From Corythucha ciliata (Eukaryota; Arthropoda; Insecta; Hemiptera; Tingidae): a stretch of DNA of 64,000 bases. A program made the translations under genes and the position numbers. The notes beneath the pieces were generated by a model, which saw nothing but the letters and a program-made list of their open reading frames with translations, had not been told where the DNA came from and made no database searches. How positions within the stretch are numbered: the stretch's first letter is position 1; the number at the start of each line of letters is the position of its first letter. Positions 20,188-31,786 of the stretch are shown here, in pieces. The stretch spans positions 1,922,001 to 1,986,000 of the forward strand of contig CM075937.1 of the NCBI GenBank assembly GCA_038030265.1, in the 5' to 3' direction.

Positions 20188-23100
20188 CTATGCGGCGGAG
20201 GGCCGTGGGAAACCTGATTTCCGTGGCTGGAAAGACAAGCCTGGAACAGAAAAGTTTGGTAATACAAAGGGTCGATTGGTGTCCGGTGGGGTATGCATGT
20301 CCGGTGCGTCTGGTGACACATCTGTGGCACGCAATTGATTAAAGTGACGCTTTATGGTGTGTCCATTGTCTAAAGCAATAAGATAGTGTAATCGACCAAG
20401 CCGGTTGATTACGAAACCAAGATTCCATTTGAGACCTGTGGAATAGTTACGTGCTTGCACCCTTTCACCAGCGAGGAAATACGTCTTTAAAGGTGGTTGG
20501 GGCGCTTCATTGCTGTAAAAATCGTCATCTCCGGGTCTAAGTATGTCCAATTTGGTTCGGAGACGTCGGTGGAGCATTAGTTCTGCAGGTGACTTGCCGC
20601 ACGCTAATGGAGTAGCACGGTATTTGAAGAGTTGCGTGAGGAGTTTGTCAGTGATCGTGCCGGGATCGTCCTGCATGCTACGAAGTTTTTGTTTTAGAAT
20701 TTGGCAGTAGCGTTCTGCCTGACCATTTGTGGCTGGATGCCCGGGAGCAATAAAGTGCTGGCGTACACCATTGCGGGCGCAGAAAGATGAAAACTCTTCG
20801 GACTTGAAGATCGAAGCGTTGTCGCTTACGAGCGATTCCGGTAATCCAAACCTTGAAAAAATCATACGTAAGTACTGGATAGTTTGGGCAGAAGTGGGGG
20901 CAGTTTTTGAAGCAAAAATTTCAGGCCATTTGGATCGGGCGTCAACAACTATAAAAAAGTGGTGATTGAAGAAGGGTCCAGCGTAGTCCATGTGTATGCG
21001 TTGCCAGTTCGTGGCAGGGGGTTCCCATTTGTGAAGTGGCGCATGTGCTGGGTCACCTTTAATTAAGCAGCAATGTCTACAGCTTCTAACCAAGGCTTCG
21101 ATGTCGGTGTCAATGTTTCGCCAATAGCAAGTTGCGCGAGCCAACGCTTTCATTTTGACCATTCCCAAGTGAGTCTCGTGTAGTTCGTTGAGAACGTAAG
21201 CCTGGAACTTTTTAGGAATTATTACGCGTTGTCCTCTGAAGAGAATACCTTGATGGACGGATAATTCCGGGTCGCATATTGTTCCATTCAAGAGTGTTTC
21301 TTTTAGCAGTGACAATTCGGGGTCCACGCTCGTTTCTATCTGTAGGTCCCTTGATGTTATTGTAGTGGATGTAACCTGAGAAATAGTGTTTTCGTGACAC
21401 GTAAAGTCATCATCGACAATTTGGAGAGCATGTTCGGATGAAGGTAACGGATTGCGAGACAAATAGTCAACGTTAGTGTGGGCAAGGGTTGAGCGGTAGT
21501 CAACGGTGTAATCAAATCCTGATAGATACTGGGCGTAGCGGAGCATACGAGATGAAGTTAACGGCGGTAACTGTTTTTGTGGGTGTAAGATCATCATCAT
21601 TGGTTTATTGTCCACGATAAGTTTGAATTTCCGTCCGTAAATGTAGTCGAAAAATTTTCGAAAAGCCCAATATACAGCTGTCGCTTCTTTGTCTAGTAGA
21701 CTGTAGTTGGTTTCCGCGTTTGACAGTGAGCGCGACGCAAAGGCTATCGGTCTCTCGCTTCCGTCAGGGCAAGTATTCGAGAGTACCACTGCGAGACCGT
21801 GAGGACTTGCATCTGTCGCTAGTGTAATTGGGTAGTCAGAATGAAATGGAATTAATACTTTGTCACTAGCGATTTCTGTTTTGATTGTGTTAAATGCGTT
21901 TTCGCAGTCAGCTGTCCATGTAAAATTTTGATCTTTTCTGAGAAGTTTGTATAGCGGGTGTAGAACGTGAGAAGCGTTAGGCAGGAAGCGGGAGTAGTAT
22001 AAGACTAGTCCTAGAAATTGTTTTACTTGATCCGCATTTTGTGGATGTGACGCTTCGAGTATCGCTCGTATTTTGTCAGAGGATTTTTGTAGTCCCTCAG
22101 AACTGATTGTATGTCCCAGATACTGGATCTGTTTTTTGAAGAATTTGCATTTAGATTCATTTAAATGTAAATTGTAACGACGTAATTTGTTTAGAACTTG
22201 GATGAGGCGATGTTTGCACTCTTCGAGCGTTCGTCCCTGGACGACTAGGTCGTCGAAGTACGCCGCTGTTCCGTCGAGGTCTTGTATGAATTGGTCGATG
22301 AATTGGTGAAATTCATTCGGCGCCGTCTTAATGCCAAAGAATAAGCGGTTGACCTTGTATGTCCCTCGATGGGTGGAAATGGTTTGAATTTTAGCGCTTT
22401 CATCATCTGTTGGAAGGTGCAAATACGCTTTGAAAATGTCAAGGGTACAGAAATAAAGTCCATGACGCATTTTGTTAAAAATGTCTTCTATCCTGGGTAT
22501 GGGATAGCGAGCGTCTATTAGCTGTGAATTTACGGTTACTTTGTAATCAGCACAAATTCTTATTGTTGAGTCACTTTTTGGTACCACGACGATTGGTGTT
22601 CCCCAATCTGAGTGTTCAACACGAGTTATGATTCCCTGCTGTTCGAGTGTCTCTAACTCGTGGTCCACTCGTTCACGTAGTGCATACGGAACTGGTCGAG
22701 GTTTGATGAAAATTGGTTTTGCGTCAGGACGGAGGTGTAAACGACAGGTGTGATTTGGTACTTGTCCGACAACTCCCTGGAAAACATCAGAATATTGTTT
22801 TATTATGTCGGAAACAGTGATATTTATATTTGTTTGTTCAGCGGGATTCGTGATGGCCTTTACGTCATGAAGGTCTACGTGGAGTTTCCGAATCCAGTCG
22901 CGTCCTAGTATGGATGAACAATTTTTTCCCACGACGAATAGCTCTAGTTTGTGTTTTTTTCCTTTATAGGAGACGTCGACTGTGGCTACGCCGATCGGTT
23001 GAATATTTCCCCTGTATACGTTCGGAACACAATAGGGGTTTGAGCCAAGACAGAGTGTGTGGAAATGGTGTGGAACGTATTTTTACTCACCATTGATACA

Positions 23101-23288
23101 CGGCTACCAGAGTCTATTTCGAATGCAATAACTTTATCGTTAATTTTTACCTGAGCATACATTTTGTCGTCGTGTAGGGAGGAAATGTTTTCTACGTGGT
23201 TAATAGCGTAATCTTCGTCAGAGGCTGGAGAAGCGGCAACGTTGTGCACTCCTGGAGGTCGTGCGGGTTTCGAGTTAGACTTCGACAA
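20188..23288 (-). pseudogene. protease-RT-RNase H-integrase of the third gypsy
   Basis: The protease segment (23288-22986) contains FEIDSGSRVSM; a stop ends that frame. The RT frame is open upstream through NCSSILGRDWIRKL and runs to 20188. A one-base loss near 23013-23022 explains the switch. RT shows FCTLDIFKAYLHL and AAYFDDLVVQG, RNase H shows ITLATDASPHGL, and integrase shows HETHLGM…SCRHC, HMDYAGPF, VSDNASIF and TNGQAERY. Apart from the protease/RT shift the roughly 930-residue frame is open and all catalytic residues are kept, so decay is slight. Confidence 0.85.
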
Positions 23289-24259
23289 AGTTGTATTGTA
23301 ATGCAGATGCGAGCAAGATGTCCCTTTTTATTGCATTTGTCGCAACGTATTTTCTCCTTTGAGCGGCACGCTCTTGTTTCGTGGTTGGCCCTTCCGCAGT
23401 GTAAGCACATGCCGGAGAGTCCGAGCTGTTTTAATTTAACATTTTGTTTATGTCTCGAGGACGTAGATGTGCGGGTTGGAAGGGTCCGGGCTGGGGCTGA
23501 CGTGGCATTCTTGAGTACGTGTGAGCGTCCGACGGTTTTTATTTTGTTAACTGGATGTAATTTTGAAGCGTATATTTCCTTGTTTTCTAATTTGGATGCC
23601 TCAATGGCCAAAGCGATTTCTACGGTCTTTTCGAGTGTTATTTCTCCTTGTTGTAGTAGTTTTTCGCGAATGTCAGAATCGCTAACACCACGAATAAATT
23701 GAGCTCGTAGCATCAATTGCATGACAGAAAGCGAACATTCGGCGTTTGTACAGGTCGATTTAAAATTTGCTTTCTGTGCGAGGTGTTTTAGCCCCGAAAT
23801 ATAGTTGGACAGTGACTCGCCTGTATGTTGGATGCGAGACAGGAATCGATGCTGACCTGTAAGAATATTTGACCGTGGGCTGAGATGTTCCGATAGTAAT
23901 TTAATGAGGTCATTTGAAGTTTTTGTGGTCGGAAGGTCCGGTGCAGTTAAGCTTGACAATAGCTGGTAATTCTTCGGGCCGAGGCAGTTAATAAGAATTC
24001 GTACCTTTGCCTGGTCTGAAGCCGGATCGGTCCCTGTCAGGCCTTTTATCATGTAAAAATTGTCGAGCCGTTGAATGTAGGAGTCAAACGGTTCTTGTGC
24101 TTCGTCATACGACTCGAAGTTGAGCGATTGAGTTTGTAAAATTTCTTGAACAGACCTGGGGCCCGACGATGTAGAAGCGGGTGTCAGTCGCGAGACGAAC
24201 CTGTTGAGCGCTGCCGTGAGTTCAGCAAGGCCGGGGGTAGGTGCGGGGGGGTCGTTCAT
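23192..24259 (-). pseudogene. gag of the third gypsy
   Basis: 355 codons from the ATG at 24259 (MNDPPAPTPGLAELTAALN). The capsid region has FDSYIQRLDNFY and VRILINCLGPKNYQLL, matching the intact gypsy's Gag in pattern. Two CCHC knuckles (CLHCGRANHETRAC, CDKCNKKGHLARIC) lie near the end. The protease frame is -1 relative to Gag and overlaps its last about 97 bases. This could be a programmed -1 frameshift, but no clean slippery heptamer is seen (TAAAAAG is nearest) and the sister element is fused in one frame. A small indel is equally likely, and I lean to the indel. Confidence 0.8.
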
Positions 24260-24417
24260 GGCGTCCCGAGAGCAATGCAGACAATGAAATGTAAAAAAAA
24301 TAAAATAAAATAAACTGAAGCGTAGAAAATAACTGAAATTAACACAGACACAGAACTATCGCGGGAAAGTCCCGAAACATCGCGAACGCGAATAGCCTGG
24401 TGATCCTAGTCGCCAAC

Positions 24418-24575
24418 TGTTATGTATGAGGGAGGATAGAGTAGGAAGAAAACGCCTTCATGAGGTGAGATGTATATTTGTAAGAAGCTCATGACCAACT
24501 AACGAGGGGGCAAATGAGATGTATACGTTTCGAGTGGTGCATGCCCATGGATTAATAATTGGGTATATAATAACA
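24418..24575 (-). repeat. 5' LTR of the third gypsy
   Basis: 158 bp, TGTTATGTATGAG to ATATAATAACA on the plus strand, with TG..CA ends. It is separated by two bases from the primer-binding site. The terminal hexamers are inverted repeats. Confidence 0.7.
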
Positions 24576-25277
24576 GATAAAACAGAACTACACTCAATAA
24601 GAATAAAAATTATAATAGCGTTTTCCATTTTCCCAAATATGTGCCCCGGGGCGGAGCAATTCTACTCTTCATAAAATCACATGTTTATGGGGAAAACAGT
24701 GGAAATGAACTGTCCCAAAGCAGAATTTCCATGCGAATGGGATCAAAATCACACATAATACGATGGATTCATTATTAACGGGGCAAAAATGTATTCTTAC
24801 CAAAATTAGGCCGTTTATTCGATTTTTTAAATAAGGGGTATTCCCAATAAACGATCGTTAAGTGCCATCAGCAGCCACTTTGCCTCCTTTGAATTAGTGG
24901 GCAACTTTCGTCCCAAGCACGCAGGACGAGGTTATTCAATTTTTCACTGGCATTGGCTCCTTGTTGGTTGAATGTCGGCTTGTTAAAATAATAAATAATT
25001 AATCAATTTAGAAAAACGGCAGTGGAATGAGAAGGTAGATGGGAGTCTCCTCCTTCATCGTATGTTTTGGTCTTAAAATAAAATTAAAATTAAAAACTAA
25101 TAATGTGGAACAGCTCAGTGACAAGTTATGGGAACTGAGAGCTAGGCATCAGGAGTCATGAGGATCGTGCTGGGAGGGAAAGCATTCCCGCCTCACGCCG
25201 TGATAATTCACAAGACACAAACAGAAAGACACAAAAATATGCTTTATAAATACGAGAATAATAAGGAAAATTTAATA
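24576..25277 (+). other. intron 1, no element recognised
   Basis: AT-rich intronic DNA with no convincing coding or repeat structure. Confidence 0.4.
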
Positions 25278-25364
25278 AAACAACAACAACAACAACAACA
25301 ACAAACACCACCACAACGTAATATAATAACAAGAAGAAGAAGAAGAAGACAACAACAACAACAA

Positions 25365-25409
<45 letters not shown>

Positions 25410-25430
25410 ACACCACCACAACGTAATATC
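25278..25430. repeat. CAA microsatellite with duplicated flank
   Basis: Two CAA/ACA tracts (about 25278-25302 and 25350-25408) are each followed by CACCACCACAACGTAATAT, with an AGA tract between. It looks like a local duplication of a microsatellite plus its 3' flank. Poly-Gln and poly-Val frames across it are artefacts. Confidence 0.85.
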
Positions 25431-26709
25431 TCACATAAATGCAACGGCTGTATGGTAGAATGCCAGAAAAAAAAAAATCATCTCGGAAAGCACCAGTTGA
25501 GGAGAAATCTGACTTCCAATTCTGGGCAATGATGGTAAACTTGAACATAATTTTGAGTTTGCAGCTGATTTCCACAGAGCGTATGTACGAAATTTAATTA
25601 AACAACACGAAGTCCGATGGAAAAAAAAGTCGGTCCTTTTCAACGGTAGCACTGAATTTGGCGTGAGAGCACTGGTTGCCAAGCTACGAGCGATTATACC
25701 CATAAAAACCCGGCTCATTACAGAAGTGCTTATTTCCAAAATATCTTGGAAACGTTTAGGAATCGGACTATGGTCAATATGGCTTACTTTGGCGCATTTT
25801 GGACGTACATGCCCCGCGCACGACGCATATGACAAGGGAATGTGATTAGAGGTCTTACACAAGGTTGTGCTGATTTTCTAGGAACAGTGGGGTGGGTGGG
25901 GGGGGGGCAAAAGAATAAAATAAAACGCGTTAGCTCTTAATGTGACACATACCTATTATGCGAGCATTAATTGATATCAAGCTACCGTTAGTTCGTCGCT
26001 GCTGATGAAGGAGCTCAGCTTTTCAACAAAATTATATCTAGCATTTTAATATTATGGTTTTAACGAAAAGTATCTAATGAGCCGTAAAATAACAACATTC
26101 AGTACGACGCCAACAGGGCAAAGTGCAGCTGAATTTTATTTTTCTCCTTGACGGCTCGTTATCGTACTGATGGGTTTAATATGTTAATAACGTTAACCCC
26201 AACGCCCATAGGAAATTTACTCTTTGCCCATTATTAATGTCGCCCATTTCACGTTTGCTCAATCTCGACATTTCTTTTTCTCACTTTTTTTTTTTTTTTT
26301 TTCGTTATTTTCGTCGTGTGCTAAAATATTTCGTGAAATTACAGTAGTTTACGAAGAAGTATTATCTTTAACGCTTTTGTTTGCGTATTCTCAACGCTAT
26401 CAGGGTGTTAGGGTAGCATCTAAATTCCACACTCTATACGAGCAAAGCGATTTGTCAGGGCGATGCGTGATACAAGTTGTAATAACACGACTTTGGATGA
26501 TAATATTGGGCGAATAATATTATTCAAATTCATGGGTTACAAAATTGTACGCAGATCTTCCAATTCCCTGCCACGTGGCAAAGCCTTGAGGATCGGTAAT
26601 TGAAAATAACGATAAAGGTCGTACGGATTAACCCAATTAACGTTCATACCATGCATAATCCGCTAAAATATGATTTTGCTAATGAGCCGACCTTACTGTT
26701 GACTAACAG
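25431..26709 (+). other. 3' part of intron 1
   Basis: No recognisable coding exon. Open frames of up to 143 codons (25431-25862, -) match nothing I know. It ends with the acceptor TGACTAACAG before exon 2. Confidence 0.4.
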
Positions 26710-26869
26710 GGTTCAAGAAACGGACGGTTCTTTTTTTGAAAGCTACACCGCAGTCTCGTGGAAGTTGGAAAATCGACGTTTGATGAGAGTTCGCGAAGTG
26801 GATGGAGAAGAGGGGCCGCCACCTCGTTTGGAAAACCCTCGTAAAACGATTCATCTTCATTCCAAGGAA
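26710..26869 (+). CDS. unc-13-4A: unc-13-4A/staccato, coding exon 2
   Basis: Bounded by CTAACAG and GAA/GTGAGT. One base completes the codon begun by exon 1, then 53 codons in frame, ending in phase 0. The product contains DGSFFESYTAVSWKLENRR, then an acidic and Pro-rich stretch and KTIHLHSKE. The DG-x-FF motif ahead of the MUN/C2 region fits BAIAP3/Munc13-4 N-termini. Intron 2 is only 769 bp, so exons 2 and 3 stayed close while the introns on either side expanded. Confidence 0.78.
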
Positions 26870-27638
26870 GTGAGTAATTTTGGCCGTGTTTTTGCCATAA
26901 CGTCGTGGGCGAGATCCCGTATAGGGGTAATGCCACAACGACCACCCTTTCCCCTCCACACAACTCCTTTTTAGTTAACGACGGCTTTTTGGTTGAAACT
27001 GGAAGGTTCATAGACTCGAAATATTACGCAACTATAATTATTGGCGAAAAGCCCCAAAGGTTCACATACCAACAATCCTGCTAATTCATACAACTAAAAA
27101 AAAGGAATGCAGCCCAATTTACAAAATAATTAGATAATAAATAAATTGAACGCAGTTTTTTTCTTTTTAACCAACAAAAAGAAACCCCTAATGAATAATG
27201 TATTTCGTAGCTGTAACTTCCATTTATTTTCTTCTATCCCACTTAACACGAGGTTGCCGACTTCCCGCTGATTTTACTTTGACGCTCAGCGAGAGCCAAT
27301 TTTTTAAATGGAAAGAGTAGCTTTCTAGTAAATGGAACCACGCTAAAAGACTTTCTTGAAAATGTGACAAAGAAAATCAACTAGAAAGAAAAAAATTAAC
27401 TTCTCAGTTTTTCCTTGCCGTTACAGTGGTGCCAATTAACACATTAAAATTAAAGATTCTATCAAAATATTTCTTGGTAGGGATGTACCGTTTTTCAAGA
27501 GGATAGTCGAATAGTAAAGATGTAAAATTGTAAGCTTGTCCAAGCCGCCAAATATACATATAATAGCTAATAATGATAGATCAACAATTGCTATACCATC
27601 ATGGCTAACTGCATGTACCCTCATTTAATAATTTTCAG
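26870..27638 (+). other. intron 2 of unc-13-4A
   Basis: A 769-bp AT-rich intron, GTGAGT to TTTTCAG. No element seen. Confidence 0.7.
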
Positions 27639-27800
27639 TTAGAGCAGTTGTACATCGAAGTTTTATACACAATAACGCACAAAGTGGGAGCGTCGAGCGG
27701 TCAATACTATCAAGAGGATTTATTTGGATACGCGCAAAGAGCTTTCGGGGTCAATTCTGAACAGCATAGAAGAGCGATGAGCGTTGCTACTGAAGAGAAG
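27639..27800 (+). CDS. unc-13-4A: unc-13-4A/staccato, coding exon 3
   Basis: Exactly 54 codons between TTTTCAG and AAG/GTGAGT, phase 0 at both ends. It encodes LEQLYIEVLYTITHKVG, then QYYQEDLFGYAQRAFGV and an EEK end. This L-Y-x-E-V-L-Y-T-I block, followed by an F-x-Y-x-x-x-A-F helix and E-E-K just before C2A, is the signature of Munc13-4/BAIAP3 proteins and gives the firm identification. Intron 3 (15.2 kb) contains a LINE, an ISL2EU-like element and a P-like transposase gene. Confidence 0.85.
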
Positions 27801-28234
27801 GTGAGTTAATATTTAATATTTTTTTTTTCGATTTAACCTTTAAATCGACACTTTTGCTTAGTAACAAAAGCGGGTGAGGTATACGTAGGGTGACCAGATT
27901 TTTCCCAGACGAAAGCAGGACCCAAATTTTATAAAGGAGAAGAATAAATATTTGGGGGGGGGGGTGTTGGGATTGATGGAGGATAAAGACGGAGAGGCCA
28001 CTAATTCTACCCACTGTCACGGCCACTGATCCTAGTTCCACTATTCTGCCACTGATTCTAATTAGAACATGAACAAAATGGCCAAAACACGAAACTGGCT
28101 GCCGGAGGATTTGATAAAAACAAGCAATGGGCGGAATGGCCCGGAAGGGGTGGGTGTCAAAAGCACCCCCGCGCCCCTAGGGCGTGGCGCCCTTCTCCAC
28201 ACCTCAATGACACTCTATACAGAATTATCCATCT
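27801..28234 (+). other. start of intron 3
   Basis: Intronic, with a poly-G run near 27955-27965. No coding signal before the LINE fragment. Confidence 0.4.
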
Positions 28235-29085
28235 TATCTGACACCGTACCTACTCAGTGCAATATGGAGAAGTTTACTCGCAACCCTTAGCGATCTCATC
28301 AGGCGTGCCTCAAGGCAATGTACTGGGGCCTATCTTGTACCTGGTCTTTGCAAGCGACTTTCCAACCAGTGAGGAGGTTAAAACCGCTCAATTCGCCGAT
28401 GACGTAGCCATACTATCACAAAAAAGCCACAGGAGAAGAAGCTCACGCTGTACTTTAGGAATTTGCGAATAATGTCAGTGCTTGGTGTGCAAAGTGGGTG
28501 TAAATCCGTCCAAGTCATGAGTGGTTCAATTCATTTATCGCCATATACGGACAAATACAGCAATCCTGCTGCAAGGCGAGCCCACATAGTCAGTCAGTAC
28601 GCTATCTCGGGTTACATCTTGACTACAAAATTTTGTGGGCAACCCACATAAAATATGTTGTAACCCGGGCCAGGCATCGCATGTACGCCCTAAAACATAT
28701 TCTTAGCAGCACCGCGATTCCCATACACGTTAAACGCCTCATTTGTATCACAATAATCCGGCTCATCTGGCAATATGGCTGCGCAATTTGGTCTTCTGTT
28801 TCATATACACAGATCAAATAAGCGCAAACCATCCAAAATCGTATTCTTCGCCTAATAACCAGGGCACCTTGGTATGTCCGGAACCAGACGATTCACAAAG
28901 ACTTGGATGTTCCATATGTTACGAAAGTGATTGAAGCGACATACGGCCGACACCGCCGTTCTTTCATAGCCCACGTCAATCCTCTTTTACGGGAAATTTC
29001 TCTCAACCAACCACCTCCGCGGATTCAGAGGCGGCTTAAACGAAAATGGCACTCTGACCTCATGGGCCCAACGTGATATAATTTC
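28235..29085 (+). pseudogene. Jockey-type LINE reverse transcriptase fragment
   Basis: Contains SSGVPQGNVLGPILYLVF and the RT active site FADDVAIL (28257-28472). After frame changes come an ILWATHIKYV and RLIWQYGCAIW block (28630-28820), then APWYVRNQTIH and RHRRSFIAHVNPLL (to about 29085), the usual C-terminal signature of Jockey/I-type RT proteins. It is 5'-truncated and at least two frameshifts are visible. No endonuclease domain or poly-A tail was found. Confidence 0.75.
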
Positions 29086-29844
29086 TTCTTGCCAGCATCT
29101 ACCACAATTCTACGTATACACCCACACCCCGTGCATCTTGATAAGAAACAAACTCAAGCCAAATTCGTGTCCTGAGCTGGTCTCTATTTTACATGCGAGG
29201 TACGCTACTGAGCGTTCATACCTCGCCATAATGTGTCAAGTTATTTATTGTATACAACACGCGGTCACAACTATTGGCCACGCAAAGATTACGCGACCGC
29301 CCCTGGTGGCGCCTGAATGAACATTCGTAGAGTAGACAAACAAAATAGTTACTGGTTGCCGTTGTAACGGCATTATTTATGGTTGTCTTCTGGTGGTTTT
29401 GTTTCAAGCAGTTTGAAGCTACACAAAACTTGTCTATTCTTTTTTTCTCGAATTTTATCGTGATGCTGTCTGTAATTGACGCAATGAAAATTAGCGCGGG
29501 ATTCGTGAGACCCATGAGGGAAGGTGAAGAGGTCTTGCGAAGCAAATTAATTGTTTCGGTGGGCAAGAGAAATGGCGAACAAAACGGTGTGATCCACGTC
29601 GAAGCTCTTGTCCTTCGAACGTCGGGGGTGAATTCTGAGCTGCCTTACCATGTAGACCTTCGAATTGACGTCTCTAAGGAATTCGGGGAAAGAATATTGA
29701 TTGATGATCAATCATTAAATGTGAATGTCCAGCGGGCCTATCGGGAAAGTGCAAACACATCATTGCTGTGGCCCTTTACCTTTCCAAGTAAATTAACGTT
29801 ACCAACGCTGGGCTACATTTACACTTCTATTTTTTCAACTTGTG

Positions 29845-31484
29845 ATGATTGACTCTCCGTTTAGCGTTGACGAGTCGGAGCTAGACGATCTGAGTTGCAC
29901 AGATGTAGAGCAACAATGTGGGGAGCTGCGCGGAGATCAGCTCTTGAAGAATATGAACCAAAGAGAGTGAGTGCCTTTTGCCATGCCGGTCAGCAAAAGG
30001 ATGTCTATGTCTCGCACGCGGATAAAACGCTTGACAAGTTGTAAGCGTTTATAGTAGTAGTACGGGTGTAACTGTAATCTTGGTGGTGGTAAATTGTAGA
30101 GTTGGCGGTAAAACGTTTATTCAAAACGTAGGCAAGAAAGTGATGATCATTTTAAGGGGGAGACAAAAGTTGAACGGTCATCGAGTACTTTCACTTTTCA
30201 CTCGCTATTCAAAAATTACGGAAGAATTTCACTGCGCCTAAGCGCGAAAACATCGAATTTGAAGCCCAAGTTGAAAATAATCGCCACTTTCAGAAAAATT
30301 TAAAAGCCCTATGTTTGAAATGCAAGTGTGTGTGTGTAAGCTGCCGCTTCGCTGAGTACTCTTTCCGGGGATAAATTAAGGTTTTATGTAATTATCAACA
30401 CAGCCGAGTTTTTCGCTACAGCAGATGTACCCCCCCCCCACGAATTATTACCCCTCTTCAGCAAGTTTTCACCATCACCGTAAAGCCACGATAAGCGTTT
30501 GCTGTATCTTTGGAACTGTGATGTACTGATGAATACCACAAGCCTCAATCAATTGGTGGAATCAGAAAAAGCCAAGGAAACATTATTTTCCCCTCTTTAA
30601 CAGGTGCAATGCAGAGTGAATACTCTCTTTTCTTCAGCGGGATTCGTTCTGGAGCTGGTGCAGCTCCAATTGAACAACAAGATGCGCCAAGAACAGAAGA
30701 AAAAGCTATTTTTTGTCATAGGGTACTAACTTTTCGAAGCTGGGGAGCTCTGGGCCATCTTATGCACTTGACAAATGCAAAACTTGGGTCTCTTGCTCCT
30801 AACCTCTTGACATATTACACGGACAATGTGGCTGTCACTTTGGAGAAAAGTATTTCAATAGCCGTCTTGAAACAAGGCAGTGTTGAATGGATGAATCACC
30901 GAAAGATAAGATTGTTCGCATCGAATGCTAGATGTCAATTTACATACTTTTTAAACTCAAAAGCCAACTGGGAAAAAAGGTACTCAGACTTGTATCAGTC
31001 GACCTTTTGTGGAAATATGGACACACTCCGTGGGTTACAATGTGAACCGCTCGCAAGAGACAAGTGTTGCAGTGCATTTCATTGCTCAGTGGTTGAAATT
31101 GGGACTATTCTAAGACCAGAGTTGCCGTGGTTGTGCTCCAGTGCTGATGGGGTGGTATTAAAGCTTTGAAAGTAGGAGAGTGTCTGAATGCAGCAAGAAT
31201 GATTGAGATGAGGGCCGTTAAGACTCTGGATTTCTCTAAGGATGTGAGTGGAATAATGCGGAAAAAATGACCATTATGCGCAGATGCAAATAGGCATGTT
31301 GTTATCAGGCTTTTCGGAATGTGATTATGTTATTTATTCAAAATCTGGTAATGACTTTGTCTGCAGAAGGATTGAATTTGACTTGGATTATGTTGTGGAA
31401 ATGTGTGGTGCGCTTTTAAATGTTTATTTCGATGAATTTCTTCCAAGAATGGCTAAAGCTCATCAGGAGTCAACAGAAAATTAA
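29845..31484 (+). pseudogene. YqaJ-like viral-recombinase/exonuclease gene of the transposon
   Basis: A probable first exon, 29845-29967 (MIDSPFSVDESELDDLS, acidic), ends at AGA/GTGAGT. A second exon begins after TTTAACAG near 30605. The YqaJ domain shows WMNHRKIRLFASNAR, FCGNMDTLRGLQCE, PWLCSSADGVV and HYAQMQIGMLLSGF. The position of the usual E-x-K motif reads MIEMRAVKT, so the catalytic Lys appears replaced by Arg. Frame changes occur near 31165 and 31265. YqaJ/lambda-exonuclease proteins resect DNA 5' to 3'; the role in transposition is unknown. An upstream open frame at 29379-29852 has no domain I recognise. Confidence 0.7.
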
Positions 31485-31786
31485 AGAATCCCAATCGAGT
31501 TAACTTCATTCTGTAAAGTCCTTATTATTAGTTATACCTACTAATATTTATGGGGCAAATGACCCAGAGCGATGACCTAAATTAAATAATAATTCGTAGT
31601 AATAATAATAATAATATTAAAAATAATTATGTACTTTTCCTTTCATCATTAAGACGTGTTTTTTCAAGGATAAATTAAATAAAAAATTGAAAAATTTTTT
31701 TTATTACTCTGCACTATTTTTTTTTCAATCATTGTAACAGAAGAACAAACAAAAAACACTTGAAAAAAAATACTTAGACGGGAATG

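Larger units (their letters stand above)
20188..24575 (-). mobile_element. Mag-like Ty3/gypsy, frameshifted, one LTR visible
   Basis: The right end has an LTR (24418-24575), then a primer-binding site TGGCGACTAGGATCA (minus strand, about 24401-24415) that is serine-tRNA-like with one mismatch. Gag (24259-23192), protease and pol to 20188 follow. Gag, protease and RT lie in three successive frames. No LTR copy is found left of 20188, so the 3' end is missing or too diverged. It is a sister family of the intact gypsy at 13790-18682: domain order, knuckles and Gag motifs correspond. Confidence 0.82.

Noticed and set aside
24260..24320. Poly-A tract as a LINE tail
   Set aside because: It lies between gag and the primer-binding site of the third gypsy, in its untranslated leader.
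25278..25430. CRISPR-like regular repeats
   Set aside because: Simple trinucleotide microsatellite in a eukaryotic intron; no spacer-repeat structure.
25156..25575. Long poly-Val/poly-Gln/poly-Cys open frames
   Set aside because: They are translations of the CAA microsatellite in different frames, with no codon bias or domain.
29379..29852. 157-codon open frame upstream of the YqaJ gene
   Set aside because: Open and inside the transposon, but no domain is recognisable; I mention it within the YqaJ entry rather than calling a gene.
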